The notes beneath the pieces are model-generated. The model saw only the letters and a program-made list of their open reading frames with translations, was not told the origin of the DNA and ran no database searches. A stretch of DNA of 64,000 bases, from the NCBI GenBank assembly GCA_903903925.1, contig CAIVAU010000130.1, positions 34,245 through 98,244 of the forward strand, read 5' to 3'. The translations under genes and the position numbers were made by a program. This DNA comes from an uncultured cyanobacterium. Its GTDB lineage: Bacteria > Cyanobacteriota > Cyanobacteriia > Cyanobacteriales > Nostocaceae. Below, one piece after another: positions 35,303-43,689 of this stretch (positions are counted from its first letter, which is position 1; each line of letters opens with the position of its first letter).

Positions 35303-38300
35303 TTAACGAAGCTTTGATAGCAAAGTTTGAATTTGAGGACTAGAAAGCAATTTTTGAGCGTCACGAATTAAACTTTCACCCCAGAGGTTTTTCTTCAAAA
35401 CTGTGATATCAGCGAACGTTTTATCTAACCGTAAGGCGGTTTCAGCTAACTGATAAGCTTTTTCTTGTTCCCCTTTACCATACAAAGCTACTGCAAGAGC
35501 AAAGTGAGGTTCAGCAAGTTTACTGTTAAGTGTAATAGCTTGTTGCCATTGTTGAATAGCTGCGTCTATTTCTCTCTGTTCGTATTTGACGAATCCCCGA
35601 TTGTTGTAAGCTTCAGCAAACTGAGGATTAAGAGCGATCGCCTTGTTGTAATCAGTTATAGCTAGATCCCATTTCTGTTGCTCATAGTAAAGAGTACCCC
35701 GATTGTTGTAAGCTAGAGGCAACTGAGGATTAAGAGCGATCGCTTTGTTGTAATCAGCTATAGCTAGATCCCATTTCTTCTGCTCATAGTAAAGATTTCC
35801 CCGATTGTAGTAAGCCTCAGTATACTGAGGATTAAGAGCGATCGCCTGATTGAAATCAGCTACAGCAAGATCCCATTTCTTCTGCTTTTTGTAAAGATTT
35901 CCCCGATTGTAGTAAGCCTTACTATACTCAGGATTAAGATTGATGGCTTTGTTATAATCAGCAAGAGCTAAATCCCATTTCTTCTGGTCATAGTAAAGAT
36001 TTCCCCGATTGTTATAACCTTCAGCATACTGAGGATTAAGAGTGATCGCTTTATTATAATCAGCGAGAGCTAAATCCCATTTCTTCTGGTCATAGTAAAG
36101 AAGACCTCGATTGTTATATCCTTCAGTATACTGAGGATTAAGAGTAAGAGATTTATTGTAATCAGTGAGAGCTAAATCCCATTTCTTCTGCTTATAGTAA
36201 AGAAGACCTCGATTGAGATAAGCTAGAGCATATTGAGGATTAAGAGCGATCGCTTTGTTGTAATCAGCTAGAGCATAATCCCATTTCTTCTGCTTTTGGT
36301 AAAAATTTCCTCGATTGTAGTAAGCTTGAGACAACTGAGGGTTAACAGCGAGAGCTTTGTTGAAATCAGCAACAGCTAAATCCCATTGCTTCTGCTCACC
36401 ATAAAGAACCCCGCGATTGTTATAAGCTTCAGCATACTGAGGATTAAGTGCGAGAGCTTTGTTGTAATCAGTAACAGCTAAATTCCATTGCTTCTGCTCT
36501 TTGTAAAGATTTCCCCGATTGTAGTAAGCTTCAGCATACTGAGGATTAAGAATAAGGGCTTTATTCAAATCAGTTAGAGCTAAATCCCATTGCTTCTGCT
36601 CTTGGTAAAAACTACCCCGATTGTTGTAAGCTTGAGGTAACTGAGGATTAAGAGCGATCGCTTTGTTGTAATCAGCTAGGACTAATTCCCATTTTTTCTG
36701 CTCATAGTAAAGAAGACCTCGATTGTTGTAAGCATTAGCATAATGAGGATTAAGAGTGATAGCTTTGTTGTAATCGGCAACAGCTAAATCCCATTTTTTC
36801 TGCTCACCATAAAAGACCCCACGATTGTAGTAAACTTTAGCATTATGAGGATTAACAGCGAGAGCTTTGTTATAATCAGCAACAGCTAAATCCCATTTTT
36901 TCTGTTTTTGATAAAGATCTCCTCGATTGTTGTAAGCATCAGCATCCTGGGGATTAATAGCGACAGCTTCGTTGAAATCAGCTAGAGCTAAATCCCATTT
37001 CTTTTGCTCATTGTAAATCAGACCCCGATTGTTATAAAATGCAGAGCGTCGATTAAGTTTTATCGCCTCGCTTATCGCTATTTCTGCTTGGTCATATCGT
37101 TTTAACTCCTCTAAGATCGCCCACTTCTCGTTATACAGGTTTGGATTCTTCGGCTGGATTTGAATTGCTTTGTCTATTACTACTAATGCTTTATCTAGTT
37201 GGTTTAATTCTCGATAGACTACACTTTGCTTTTCCCAAGCAGCAACAAAGTCATGCTTGAGTTTTACTACTTGTTCTAATTCTAATACTGCTTGTGCCTG
37301 TTGAGATTTACCCTGACTACCTAATGCTAAAGCTTTACCATAGTGAGCTAAGTACACAAACGACGGTTTCAACTTAATCGCATGCTCAAAGGCTTTCACT
37401 GCTTCAGGATATCGATGCAAGCGCCATAATTGATTTCCTCTTTCTAACCATTGGCTAGCCGTTGTATTTCCTTGCGAGACATCGGTTGATAATACTGCAT
37501 CTTGTATGGACTTGATTTGTTGTGCATTTAGTTGTTGTGGAGGAGTATTTTCTAGTTTTTGTACTTGTACACCCAATCGCGGGGCTATTCCCAAAAAGGT
37601 ACTCACTGGTATGCCTAAACTGTAACCTAGTTGTATCTTACCTCTACTGCTGCCAGTATCCCCGGTTTTGTTGTCAACTGCTACCTCTCCCTCAGATTCT
37701 CCATGAATCCCAATCACTCGCCCAAGAGAGTCTAATACTGGTCCGCCACTCATTCCTCCATAGGTGATGCTACTATAAACTAACGCATATCCTTCGGTTA
37801 ATGAACTCTCAGTTTGCAATCTGCTAATACTACCGCTTTCAAAGTCTGATTGTTTAGATTCTAATAATCCCTGTTCTTTATCAAAAATCTGCCCCATCGT
37901 CAACTGCCAAGCTGAGTTATTCCCTAATTTGGGATACCCGCCTGTAAACATATAGTCACCAGTATTGGGATTATAATTTGCTAGGGTTGCAACTTGATAG
38001 TTCTGGTTACTAGCACTAAACTTCACAACTGCTAAATCTACACCCTTCTCTATTTTGATTGTGCTTTTGTCTACAGGATATTGTTTTCCATCTGGAGCAA
38101 GTATTTGATAGCTATAATTCCCGGACGGCTTTGTTGCATCTTCTGGTTCATTCCCGCACGGATTTGTTCCATCTTCTCCTTCACAGACAACGTGACATGC
38201 TGTTAGGACTGTGTAGGTATCCTGTTGCTTAGCAATAATAATTCCTGATCCATTCGCTTTACTACTGCTATCAATTCTGACCGTAATTTGTTTTGCTTTT

Positions 38301-39163
38301 TGTTCTAATTCTCCTAACCATCCTGTCAGTTGCTGTCGTGGTAAGTTATCAGGAGTATTGGGTATAGGGAGAGAATAAGCGGTGAGTATCTCTGTGTTCA
38401 CCTGTGCTAAGAAGGTAGAGACTGGTATTGCCCAACTCAGTTTCCGCATCTGTGCTATTTGTGCTTCTGTGGGGCGTGAACCATCTGGATAAATATAACC
38501 TGTATTTAGGATTGGATAAGCACTTCTACCATTGATCCCAATGAGTTGTCCAACAGAGTTAACAATTGCACCGCCACTCATTCCCTGTTCTATATCGCTG
38601 GTGTAGCCAATAGAATATCCTTCCTTGAGTGGTCTTGGAGAAACTTGTTCCACAACACCGCTACGAAATACTATTTGTCTTTTTTCCACAGAATATCCCG
38701 CAGCGAGGACTTGTGTCTTAGTGTCAGGAACTGAAGCAGCAATTTCGGGTAAACAATAATTTTCTAGTGCTTGGAATTGTAGTAAGGCTAAATCAAATTT
38801 TTCAAAGTTGGTTTTGGGGAGTATTTGTGCTGAATAAGTTTTGCCATCGGATGTTTGGAGGCGGATGTTGTTGATTCCTCTAATGACATGGGCATTTGTC
38901 AGCACTAGGTAAGTATTTCCTTGTTTAGCAATGAGTGTTCCTGAACCCCCATTACTATTACCCATAACTCTGACAGTTATACGACTAGCGAGGGTTTGCA
39001 GTTGTTGAGGTGAATACTCTCCCGTCTCTCCATTTTGGGCTTTGATTTCACAAGTCTTTGGTGAGATTGCTGTTTGGGCAATAGAATCAGAACTAGTTTT
39101 CACTGCAAAGGCAGGAAACTGTAAAAATAGTAAGGAAGAAATTAGAATAATAGTTTTATTCAT
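35303..39163 (-). CDS. Secreted double trypsin-like protease with TPR array (copy 2)
   Basis: 1286 residues. Same build as the copy at 24441: signal peptide (LLFLQFPAFA), first trypsin domain (LTNAHVI, EKFDLALL, GMSGGAIV) and second (LTACHVV, KGVDLAVVK, GGMSGGPVL), all triad residues present. The second domain carries an insert after the His (EGEDGTNPCGNEPEDATKPS) not found in copy 1. The TPR part is longer: about 16 units of the NRGLLYYEQKKWDLALADY type after three diverged ones. The N-terminal halves of the two copies are nearly identical, so one arose from the other. It follows the DUF1822 gene on the same strand after 96 bases. Confidence 0.9.
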   Translation of the reverse strand: MNKTIILISSLLFLQFPAFAVKTSSDSIAQTAISPKTCEIKAQNGETGEYSPQQLQTLASRITVRVMGNSNGGSGTLIAKQGNTYLVLTNAHVIRGINNIRLQTSDGKTYSAQILPKTNFEKFDLALLQFQALENYCLPEIAASVPDTKTQVLAAGYSVEKRQIVFRSGVVEQVSPRPLKEGYSIGYTSDIEQGMSGGAIVNSVGQLIGINGRSAYPILNTGYIYPDGSRPTEAQIAQMRKLSWAIPVSTFLAQVNTEILTAYSLPIPNTPDNLPRQQLTGWLGELEQKAKQITVRIDSSSKANGSGIIIAKQQDTYTVLTACHVVCEGEDGTNPCGNEPEDATKPSGNYSYQILAPDGKQYPVDKSTIKIEKGVDLAVVKFSASNQNYQVATLANYNPNTGDYMFTGGYPKLGNNSAWQLTMGQIFDKEQGLLESKQSDFESGSISRLQTESSLTEGYALVYSSITYGGMSGGPVLDSLGRVIGIHGESEGEVAVDNKTGDTGSSRGKIQLGYSLGIPVSTFLGIAPRLGVQVQKLENTPPQQLNAQQIKSIQDAVLSTDVSQGNTTASQWLERGNQLWRLHRYPEAVKAFEHAIKLKPSFVYLAHYGKALALGSQGKSQQAQAVLELEQVVKLKHDFVAAWEKQSVVYRELNQLDKALVVIDKAIQIQPKNPNLYNEKWAILEELKRYDQAEIAISEAIKLNRRSAFYNNRGLIYNEQKKWDLALADFNEAVAINPQDADAYNNRGDLYQKQKKWDLAVADYNKALAVNPHNAKVYYNRGVFYGEQKKWDLAVADYNKAITLNPHYANAYNNRGLLYYEQKKWELVLADYNKAIALNPQLPQAYNNRGSFYQEQKQWDLALTDLNKALILNPQYAEAYYNRGNLYKEQKQWNLAVTDYNKALALNPQYAEAYNNRGVLYGEQKQWDLAVADFNKALAVNPQLSQAYYNRGNFYQKQKKWDYALADYNKAIALNPQYALAYLNRGLLYYKQKKWDLALTDYNKSLTLNPQYTEGYNNRGLLYYDQKKWDLALADYNKAITLNPQYAEGYNNRGNLYYDQKKWDLALADYNKAINLNPEYSKAYYNRGNLYKKQKKWDLAVADFNQAIALNPQYTEAYYNRGNLYYEQKKWDLAIADYNKAIALNPQLPLAYNNRGTLYYEQQKWDLAITDYNKAIALNPQFAEAYNNRGFVKYEQREIDAAIQQWQQAITLNSKLAEPHFALAVALYGKGEQEKAYQLAETALRLDKTFADITVLKKNLWGESLIRDAQKLLSSPQIQTLLSKLR

Positions 39164-39194
39164 GGTTTTTTATTAAAAAGTATACTCTTGGTTC

Positions 39195-39242
39195 GTAGTG
39201 AGCGCTTCAGCACTTAACATAAGGGCTAAAGCCCTTACTACA
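39195..39242. repeat. Palindrome GTAGTGAGCGCTTCAGC/GGCTAAAGCCCTTACTAC
   Basis: Imperfect inverted repeat between the DUF1822 and trypsin/TPR genes; the arms differ at about three positions. It resembles the GTAG-bounded hairpins elsewhere in the window. Confidence 0.6.
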
Positions 39243-39259
39243 AACAAACTTCCATTTAT

Positions 39260-40186
39260 TTACACCTCAAATTCTCTTATTTCCTGCGAGTCACCATAAC
39301 CCACCACAATCTGAAACTTTTCTCCAACCTCAGCGCTAAATTCTAATTGAATCCAATTATCTTCATCTCTGGAAGTAACATCTAAAAGTGCCTCTTCTGA
39401 TTCATCACTAATACTTAATTTCACTCCTTCAGGTAAAACATTTTGTCCCACCGGATAGAGTTGAGTTAATATTTCAACTTCACCCTCACTTTCCGAAGCA
39501 ATTTTCACTACTAAAGCAACAGAAATATTATCAAGTCCGCCTAAATCAATTTTTTGACCTCGTGTCATGCTCACAGCATTCTTAAAAGCTAATCCCAATT
39601 GTTGAGGATTTAACAGATGGTCAATAGTTTGCCAACCTGCGTCTACAACCCCATCTAACCAATGTCCAATTTTCACAAGTCTTGACGAATCCTCTTGCTG
39701 TGGAGATTTTACCACCTCAAGTTCACTCAGATAAAGTAAAAAATCTGACAAAGATTGCAATTGATTCAGAGACACTTCAGCCGCAGCTTGCAGGGTAAAT
39801 CCTAAAATTGTCGCTTCTTTTAGAGCAGGATCTAATTGCACTGCTACATAACCAACTCTATCTTCCCACACCTCTGGTGGGATCTCACATACTTCTGCTT
39901 TTGGCAAAACTGGACGACATTCTAACTTTCCTATACTTTTGACTTCTAAATCAGCCACATTCATTAATTTAATTGCTAAATTATTGCGGCTGTCACTTGC
40001 CTTCCAATCTGTTTCAAATCCCATACACTGTAAATACTTATCTACAGCATACACAGCCAAGGTATTGAGATAAACCTGTTGACGCTTGAGATTATTAGGG
40101 ATTCCTTGACTACATTCTTGAGCAATGGTATGGGCTTCAATAGATAGAGGAACACCAAAGGTTAATTTATCAATTATGCTATTCAT
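39260..40186 (-). CDS. DUF1822 family protein
   Basis: 308 residues, no signal peptide. DUF1822 pattern: LTFGVPLSIEAHTIAQECS, RQQVYLNTLAVYAVDKYLQCMGFETDWKASDS, VPPE-like EIPPEVWEDRVGYVAVQLD, ATILGFTLQ, L..FLLYLSELE, and a C-terminal beta part (LLDVTSRDEDNWIQLEFSAEVGEKFQIVVGYGDSQEIREFEV). The domain is confined largely to cyanobacteria and, as I recall, sits between a sigma-70-like gene and CHAT or protease genes, as here. Function unknown; a regulator or adaptor is inferred. Confidence 0.85.
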   Translation of the reverse strand: MNSIIDKLTFGVPLSIEAHTIAQECSQGIPNNLKRQQVYLNTLAVYAVDKYLQCMGFETDWKASDSRNNLAIKLMNVADLEVKSIGKLECRPVLPKAEVCEIPPEVWEDRVGYVAVQLDPALKEATILGFTLQAAAEVSLNQLQSLSDFLLYLSELEVVKSPQQEDSSRLVKIGHWLDGVVDAGWQTIDHLLNPQQLGLAFKNAVSMTRGQKIDLGGLDNISVALVVKIASESEGEVEILTQLYPVGQNVLPEGVKLSISDESEEALLDVTSRDEDNWIQLEFSAEVGEKFQIVVGYGDSQEIREFEV

Positions 40187-40276
40187 CAGAAGTTCTCCAA
40201 AATTTAAATAGTGAGTTCATTCATCTGCTAAGCTGATGTGCAACTAGATTGTATAAGACGAAAACGTAAAATTATT

Positions 40277-40298
40277 GTAGTGCGGGCATCTTGCCCGC
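40277..40298. repeat. GTAGTGCGGGCATCTTGCCCGC hairpin
   Basis: Perfect 7-base stem (GCGGGCA/TGCCCGC) with a TCT loop. It is the inner module of the MITE-like elements at 13.3 and 24.3 kb, here without outer ends, located between the sigma factor gene and the DUF1822 gene. Confidence 0.6.
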
Positions 40299-40328
40299 GT
40301 CCCATATACAAATTAAGTGCGCAACAGC

Positions 40329-41003
40329 TTATATATATTTCTTCAAATATGTAATAATTTTATGCATCCGACGCTGGTAAAAGCTAGAAGCAGTCGAAAG
40401 TGGTACACCTAATTCTTCAGAAATTTCTTTCCATTGCTTACCTTCTAAGACTAGCAACAGAATCGCTTTTAAATTCGCTTTAGGATGCTCTTTAATAGAC
40501 TCGTTACTTAAAAAGTTCTCTGGGTCATTCTCTATAATTTCCTGAAGCTGCTCTGACTCAGATATCTCCTGATTTACGGGTAAGTCTCTATTAATTGTAT
40601 CTAGGGAGATCACAGGATTGTCTTGATTTTTGGGAACCAGAGTTATCCCTCTTTTCTGGTCTTTTTTAAGCACATCATAAAATCTCCTGGTAAAAATTTT
40701 ATTTACCCATGCCATCACAGCATATTGTGGATCATATTGTTCAATTTTTTGGCAAATTTCTATGAAGGTATGTTGCAATGCTTCGTTATAATAGTCTTCA
40801 TAGTTAGGTAATCCTAACCATTGAGTTTGCTTGCTCAGCCTCCCAGAACACCGAACAGCATTGATCAGCTTATTCAAAGCTATCCGTCTTTTTGCTCTGT
40901 CTTGTGGATTTTTACTATTAGCCGGATATCGCTTTGCTTCGTTGACCAGCTGCTGTAGTTCCTGATTGAGAGCGTTGTCTCTGTTTGGCAAATCATTCGT
41001 CAT
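40329..41003 (-). CDS. Sigma-70 family RNA polymerase sigma factor
   Basis: 224 residues. Region 2-like: LPNYEDYYNEALQHTFIEICQKIEQYDPQYAVMAWVNKIFTRRFYDVLKKDQ. Region 4-like helix-turn-helix: AILLLVLEGKQWKEISEELGVPLSTASSFYQRRMHKIITYLKKY. There is no region 1, so it is an ECF-like or SigI-type alternative factor. It heads a same-strand run (DUF1822, protease, further down CHAT/WD40) and probably controls it; the anti-sigma factor is not identified. Confidence 0.88.
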   Translation of the reverse strand: MTNDLPNRDNALNQELQQLVNEAKRYPANSKNPQDRAKRRIALNKLINAVRCSGRLSKQTQWLGLPNYEDYYNEALQHTFIEICQKIEQYDPQYAVMAWVNKIFTRRFYDVLKKDQKRGITLVPKNQDNPVISLDTINRDLPVNQEISESEQLQEIIENDPENFLSNESIKEHPKANLKAILLLVLEGKQWKEISEELGVPLSTASSFYQRRMHKIITYLKKYI

Positions 41004-41100
41004 TTAACGCTCCGATCGCTCCAGTAGTATCTACTCTGGTTATCTTCCCTTACCTTTGAGTTTTACGCAAAAGGAGCAATTTATTATAAAATTTACTTTT

Positions 41101-41170
41101 CTCTCTGTGTTCTCTGTGCCTCTGCGGTTAAAAAGTAATTTATTGAACCACAGAGGCGCAGACAACACGG
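41101..41170. repeat. Inverted pair of the CTCTGCGG dispersed repeat
   Basis: CTCTCTGTGTTCTCTGTGCC-TCTGCGGTTA (41101-41130) faces AACCACAGAGGCGCAGACAA (41145-41164), giving a large hairpin. Related copies are at 27541 and 52019. Confidence 0.65.
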
Positions 41171-41196
41171 AAAGTCAAAAAATTCTCGCAATTCGT

Positions 41197-42606
41197 CTAT
41201 GGGACAATGCTACTTAGAGTTGAAGGCTGGGTTTGCAGTTCAGCAGGTAGGGATTCGCGCAGGCGATCGCCATATAAAGACAGTGCATTACCGCCAAGCA
41301 GCAATTCTAAATGCTCCTGGTCATAATCTGCTACTGTAGCAGCATCTTGCACACAGTTACGGAGTACACCATCCCAGTGACCGTAATCACCAGAGAAGCA
41401 AGCGAGATGCTTACCCACTTCCCCCATCGCCGCAGTCAGGTAAGCAGGGCCTGGATCATCTGATTCAAAGGATGTGAAGATTTGACCTCTTTCAAAATAC
41501 TCCAGCGGGTCTCGGTGACGGAGTTCGTAATGTTCATAAAGACTGATATCATTAATCTTTTCGGGGTCATGCTGGACATTCCACAAAAGATCAAAGAGGT
41601 TTTTCGCCTGACTAATCAGGTTGATATTGTTATGAGTCCCTCTTTCCTGAATCATCAGCTTGGTGAACTCCATCAGCGAGGGGCGGTAGGGATGCTGAGG
41701 GTCAAAGTCCCGAATACGTTTTTCCCAATGTTCATGGAAAGCGTGGGCAAGATCTGGTAACCAACCACAACCTCCTTCTAAAAAGCCTACCCGGAGAGTG
41801 GGGAATTGCTCAAATGCGCCGTCAAACACCATTCGTGCCAAAGCCAGTTGTTGTTGGTTCCGCTGCACAAAAATGTGTGTGAGGACGAAGGTTTCTGTAT
41901 GGTCTGCTATCCCACCTACCATAGAAGAACCAGGGCCACCGTGAATCCCCAATCCGATGTTTAGGTCTACGGCTGCTTGGAGGATAGGACGGAAGTCGGG
42001 ATGGCTAATTGCTTTACAGGTGCGAATATCTGGGAATGCCTCAGGCGCTTTGGGATGAGGGATTGGTAGATTTGGGGCAACGGCGACGCTAATTAAGCCG
42101 AGTTCATTGACACAACGGTACATTTCTGCTACTGCGGCGTCTACATCTTGTAGAGGCAAGACACCAATGGCTTTGAGGCGATTATTGTATCCTTTGCAGT
42201 CATCGGCAATGTAACTGTTGTAGGCACGGCAGAGTGCGATGCTCAAATCTTTATCCATAATACTGGAGAAGATTAAGTTGAGTGTGCCGTAGATGACTTG
42301 GACATCAATCCCTTCTTGATCCATATGTTCAATCCGGACGCGATTGAACATGGCACCGAGAGTTGTGTCTGGATGAAGGTTACGGAAGCCACCCTTACCT
42401 AGCCCTTGAGGTTGTGGGAACATCCGCATCAAGTCATTTTTACCTGTTGCTGGATTAAAATCTTGGATTCGTGCCCGTTGGTCGCCGAGACTATCAATGA
42501 CTAAACCGATGCGATCGCGATACTCAGGCTCAATATAATCCCGCATGATCAGGGGATTTTCTAGCTTATGAGCATCCGCATCTATTACCGCTAAACCTTG
42601 GTACAT
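41197..42606 (-). CDS. Amidohydrolase family protein (amidohydrolase_2, ACMSD-like)
   Basis: 469 residues. Starts VIDADAHKLENP, where a D-x-H pair replaces the usual HxH metal motif. Later marks are HGGPGSSM, FPTLRVGFLEGGCGWLP, FSGDYGHWDG (metal Asp) and LLLGGNALSLYG. The fold is the TIM-barrel metal hydrolase/decarboxylase family. The substrate cannot be told. It lies in a same-strand run with an Mpo1-like gene and a fatty acid hydroxylase-family gene, all divergent from the GH3 gene. Confidence 0.85.
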   Translation of the reverse strand: MYQGLAVIDADAHKLENPLIMRDYIEPEYRDRIGLVIDSLGDQRARIQDFNPATGKNDLMRMFPQPQGLGKGGFRNLHPDTTLGAMFNRVRIEHMDQEGIDVQVIYGTLNLIFSSIMDKDLSIALCRAYNSYIADDCKGYNNRLKAIGVLPLQDVDAAVAEMYRCVNELGLISVAVAPNLPIPHPKAPEAFPDIRTCKAISHPDFRPILQAAVDLNIGLGIHGGPGSSMVGGIADHTETFVLTHIFVQRNQQQLALARMVFDGAFEQFPTLRVGFLEGGCGWLPDLAHAFHEHWEKRIRDFDPQHPYRPSLMEFTKLMIQERGTHNNINLISQAKNLFDLLWNVQHDPEKINDISLYEHYELRHRDPLEYFERGQIFTSFESDDPGPAYLTAAMGEVGKHLACFSGDYGHWDGVLRNCVQDAATVADYDQEHLELLLGGNALSLYGDRLRESLPAELQTQPSTLSSIVP

Positions 42607-42631
42607 GAATTCTCCTAATTACTTATTATAC

Positions 42632-42946
42632 TTATGCACTTTGGCGATTGAAATAAGCCCAAACTTGACGTAGCCCAAACCAATTTTCCAAGGACCACAT
42701 CATTGAGGCTAGAATTGTAATTCCTGGGTACTTGACAAAAGCTGGTTCATTCTTTTCAAAAAAGGCATGTCCACCCAAAGCAAAGACTTGGGTTAGAACT
42801 AGGCAAACTAGCGTCAACCGCCAATCGTAGAACAGAAACACCACAGAGGCGATCGCCAAGATATTTGTGATGTGGTGCAAAATCTGGTTGATGGGATTCT
42901 GATGACTCGCCACAAAGTGGGCTTTAGCGTCACGATAATAGCTCAA
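42632..42946 (-). CDS. Mpo1-like (DUF962) membrane protein
   Basis: 104 residues from TTG 42946, chosen because an AGGAG lies 7 bases upstream and the family starts with YYRDAKAHF; the longer frame to 43057 adds a basic stretch unlike the family. Features: FVASHQNPINQILHHITNILA (conserved His), transmembrane helices around 25-65, GHAFFEKNEPAFVKYP. Yeast Mpo1 is an Fe-dependent dioxygenase of 2-hydroxy fatty acids. Confidence 0.8.
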   Translation of the reverse strand: MSYYRDAKAHFVASHQNPINQILHHITNILAIASVVFLFYDWRLTLVCLVLTQVFALGGHAFFEKNEPAFVKYPGITILASMMWSLENWFGLRQVWAYFNRQSA

Positions 42947-43069
42947 ATTTACACTCCTGTAGTGAACCCTAATTGGTCGAATTCGAGGTTTTTTCGCAAA
43001 GATCTCATTAATAACCCATAGCCTAAATATTTTTACCGATTTGCCCTTGATCTGCAACTTACCATGCTG

Positions 43070-43597
43070 CTACCACCACCGCAGTTGCAAATAACCCCGC
43101 GATTGTTGACTTTGTTCCTCTTCACCTAGCCATTCTACTGGCTTGTATGTGCCAAAAATATGGTCCCACCAATCTACTGCTAGACCAAAGTTGTGATGCC
43201 ACATACCGTATTTATGATGGACGTAATGTACTGGCATTTTCATCCAGAAACACTTAGTTGGGTTTTCATGCTGTAGCTGATGGGCATAAGCCGAAAACGC
43301 TGCATATACTAGTCCACCGAGAAACCAACCGATTCCCGCCTCCCAAGAAAAGAAAAACATCAAGCACATAACCACAAGGCTACCTTTGAGATAGTCTCGA
43401 AACTCCCACAGCACGCCTTGTCCTTCGTTACGACGGTGATGGTCGCGGTGACGTTCCCCAATCCGATGGGAGACGTGCATCAAGCGATGTAGCCAATACT
43501 CCACTAGACTCCCCAAGACAAACGCCAAGGCAAAAAAAGTGATTCCGATTCCCAAGGGTAAGGCTGGTTCAATGGAAAGCTTTGCTAAAGCGAGCAT
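43070..43597 (-). CDS. Fatty acid hydroxylase / sterol desaturase family protein
   Basis: 175 residues with the eight-histidine diiron pattern of the superfamily: EYWLHRLMH, HRIGERHRDHHRR, HQLQHE, HYVHHKYGMWHHNFG. Transmembrane helices are at ~15-35 and ~70-105. Members hydroxylate or desaturate lipids, carotenoids or aldehydes; the substrate is not evident. It is divergently placed, about 90 bases from the GH3-type gene. Confidence 0.88.
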   Translation of the reverse strand: MLALAKLSIEPALPLGIGITFFALAFVLGSLVEYWLHRLMHVSHRIGERHRDHHRRNEGQGVLWEFRDYLKGSLVVMCLMFFFSWEAGIGWFLGGLVYAAFSAYAHQLQHENPTKCFWMKMPVHYVHHKYGMWHHNFGLAVDWWDHIFGTYKPVEWLGEEEQSQQSRGYLQLRWW

Positions 43598-43689
43598 AAA
43601 CTCTCATTCTTCACATTTTGCTCTCGTATAGTAACGTACACTCGAATTTTTTCCTATACTATTTTATTGCTCACTTGCGTAAAATTTTG

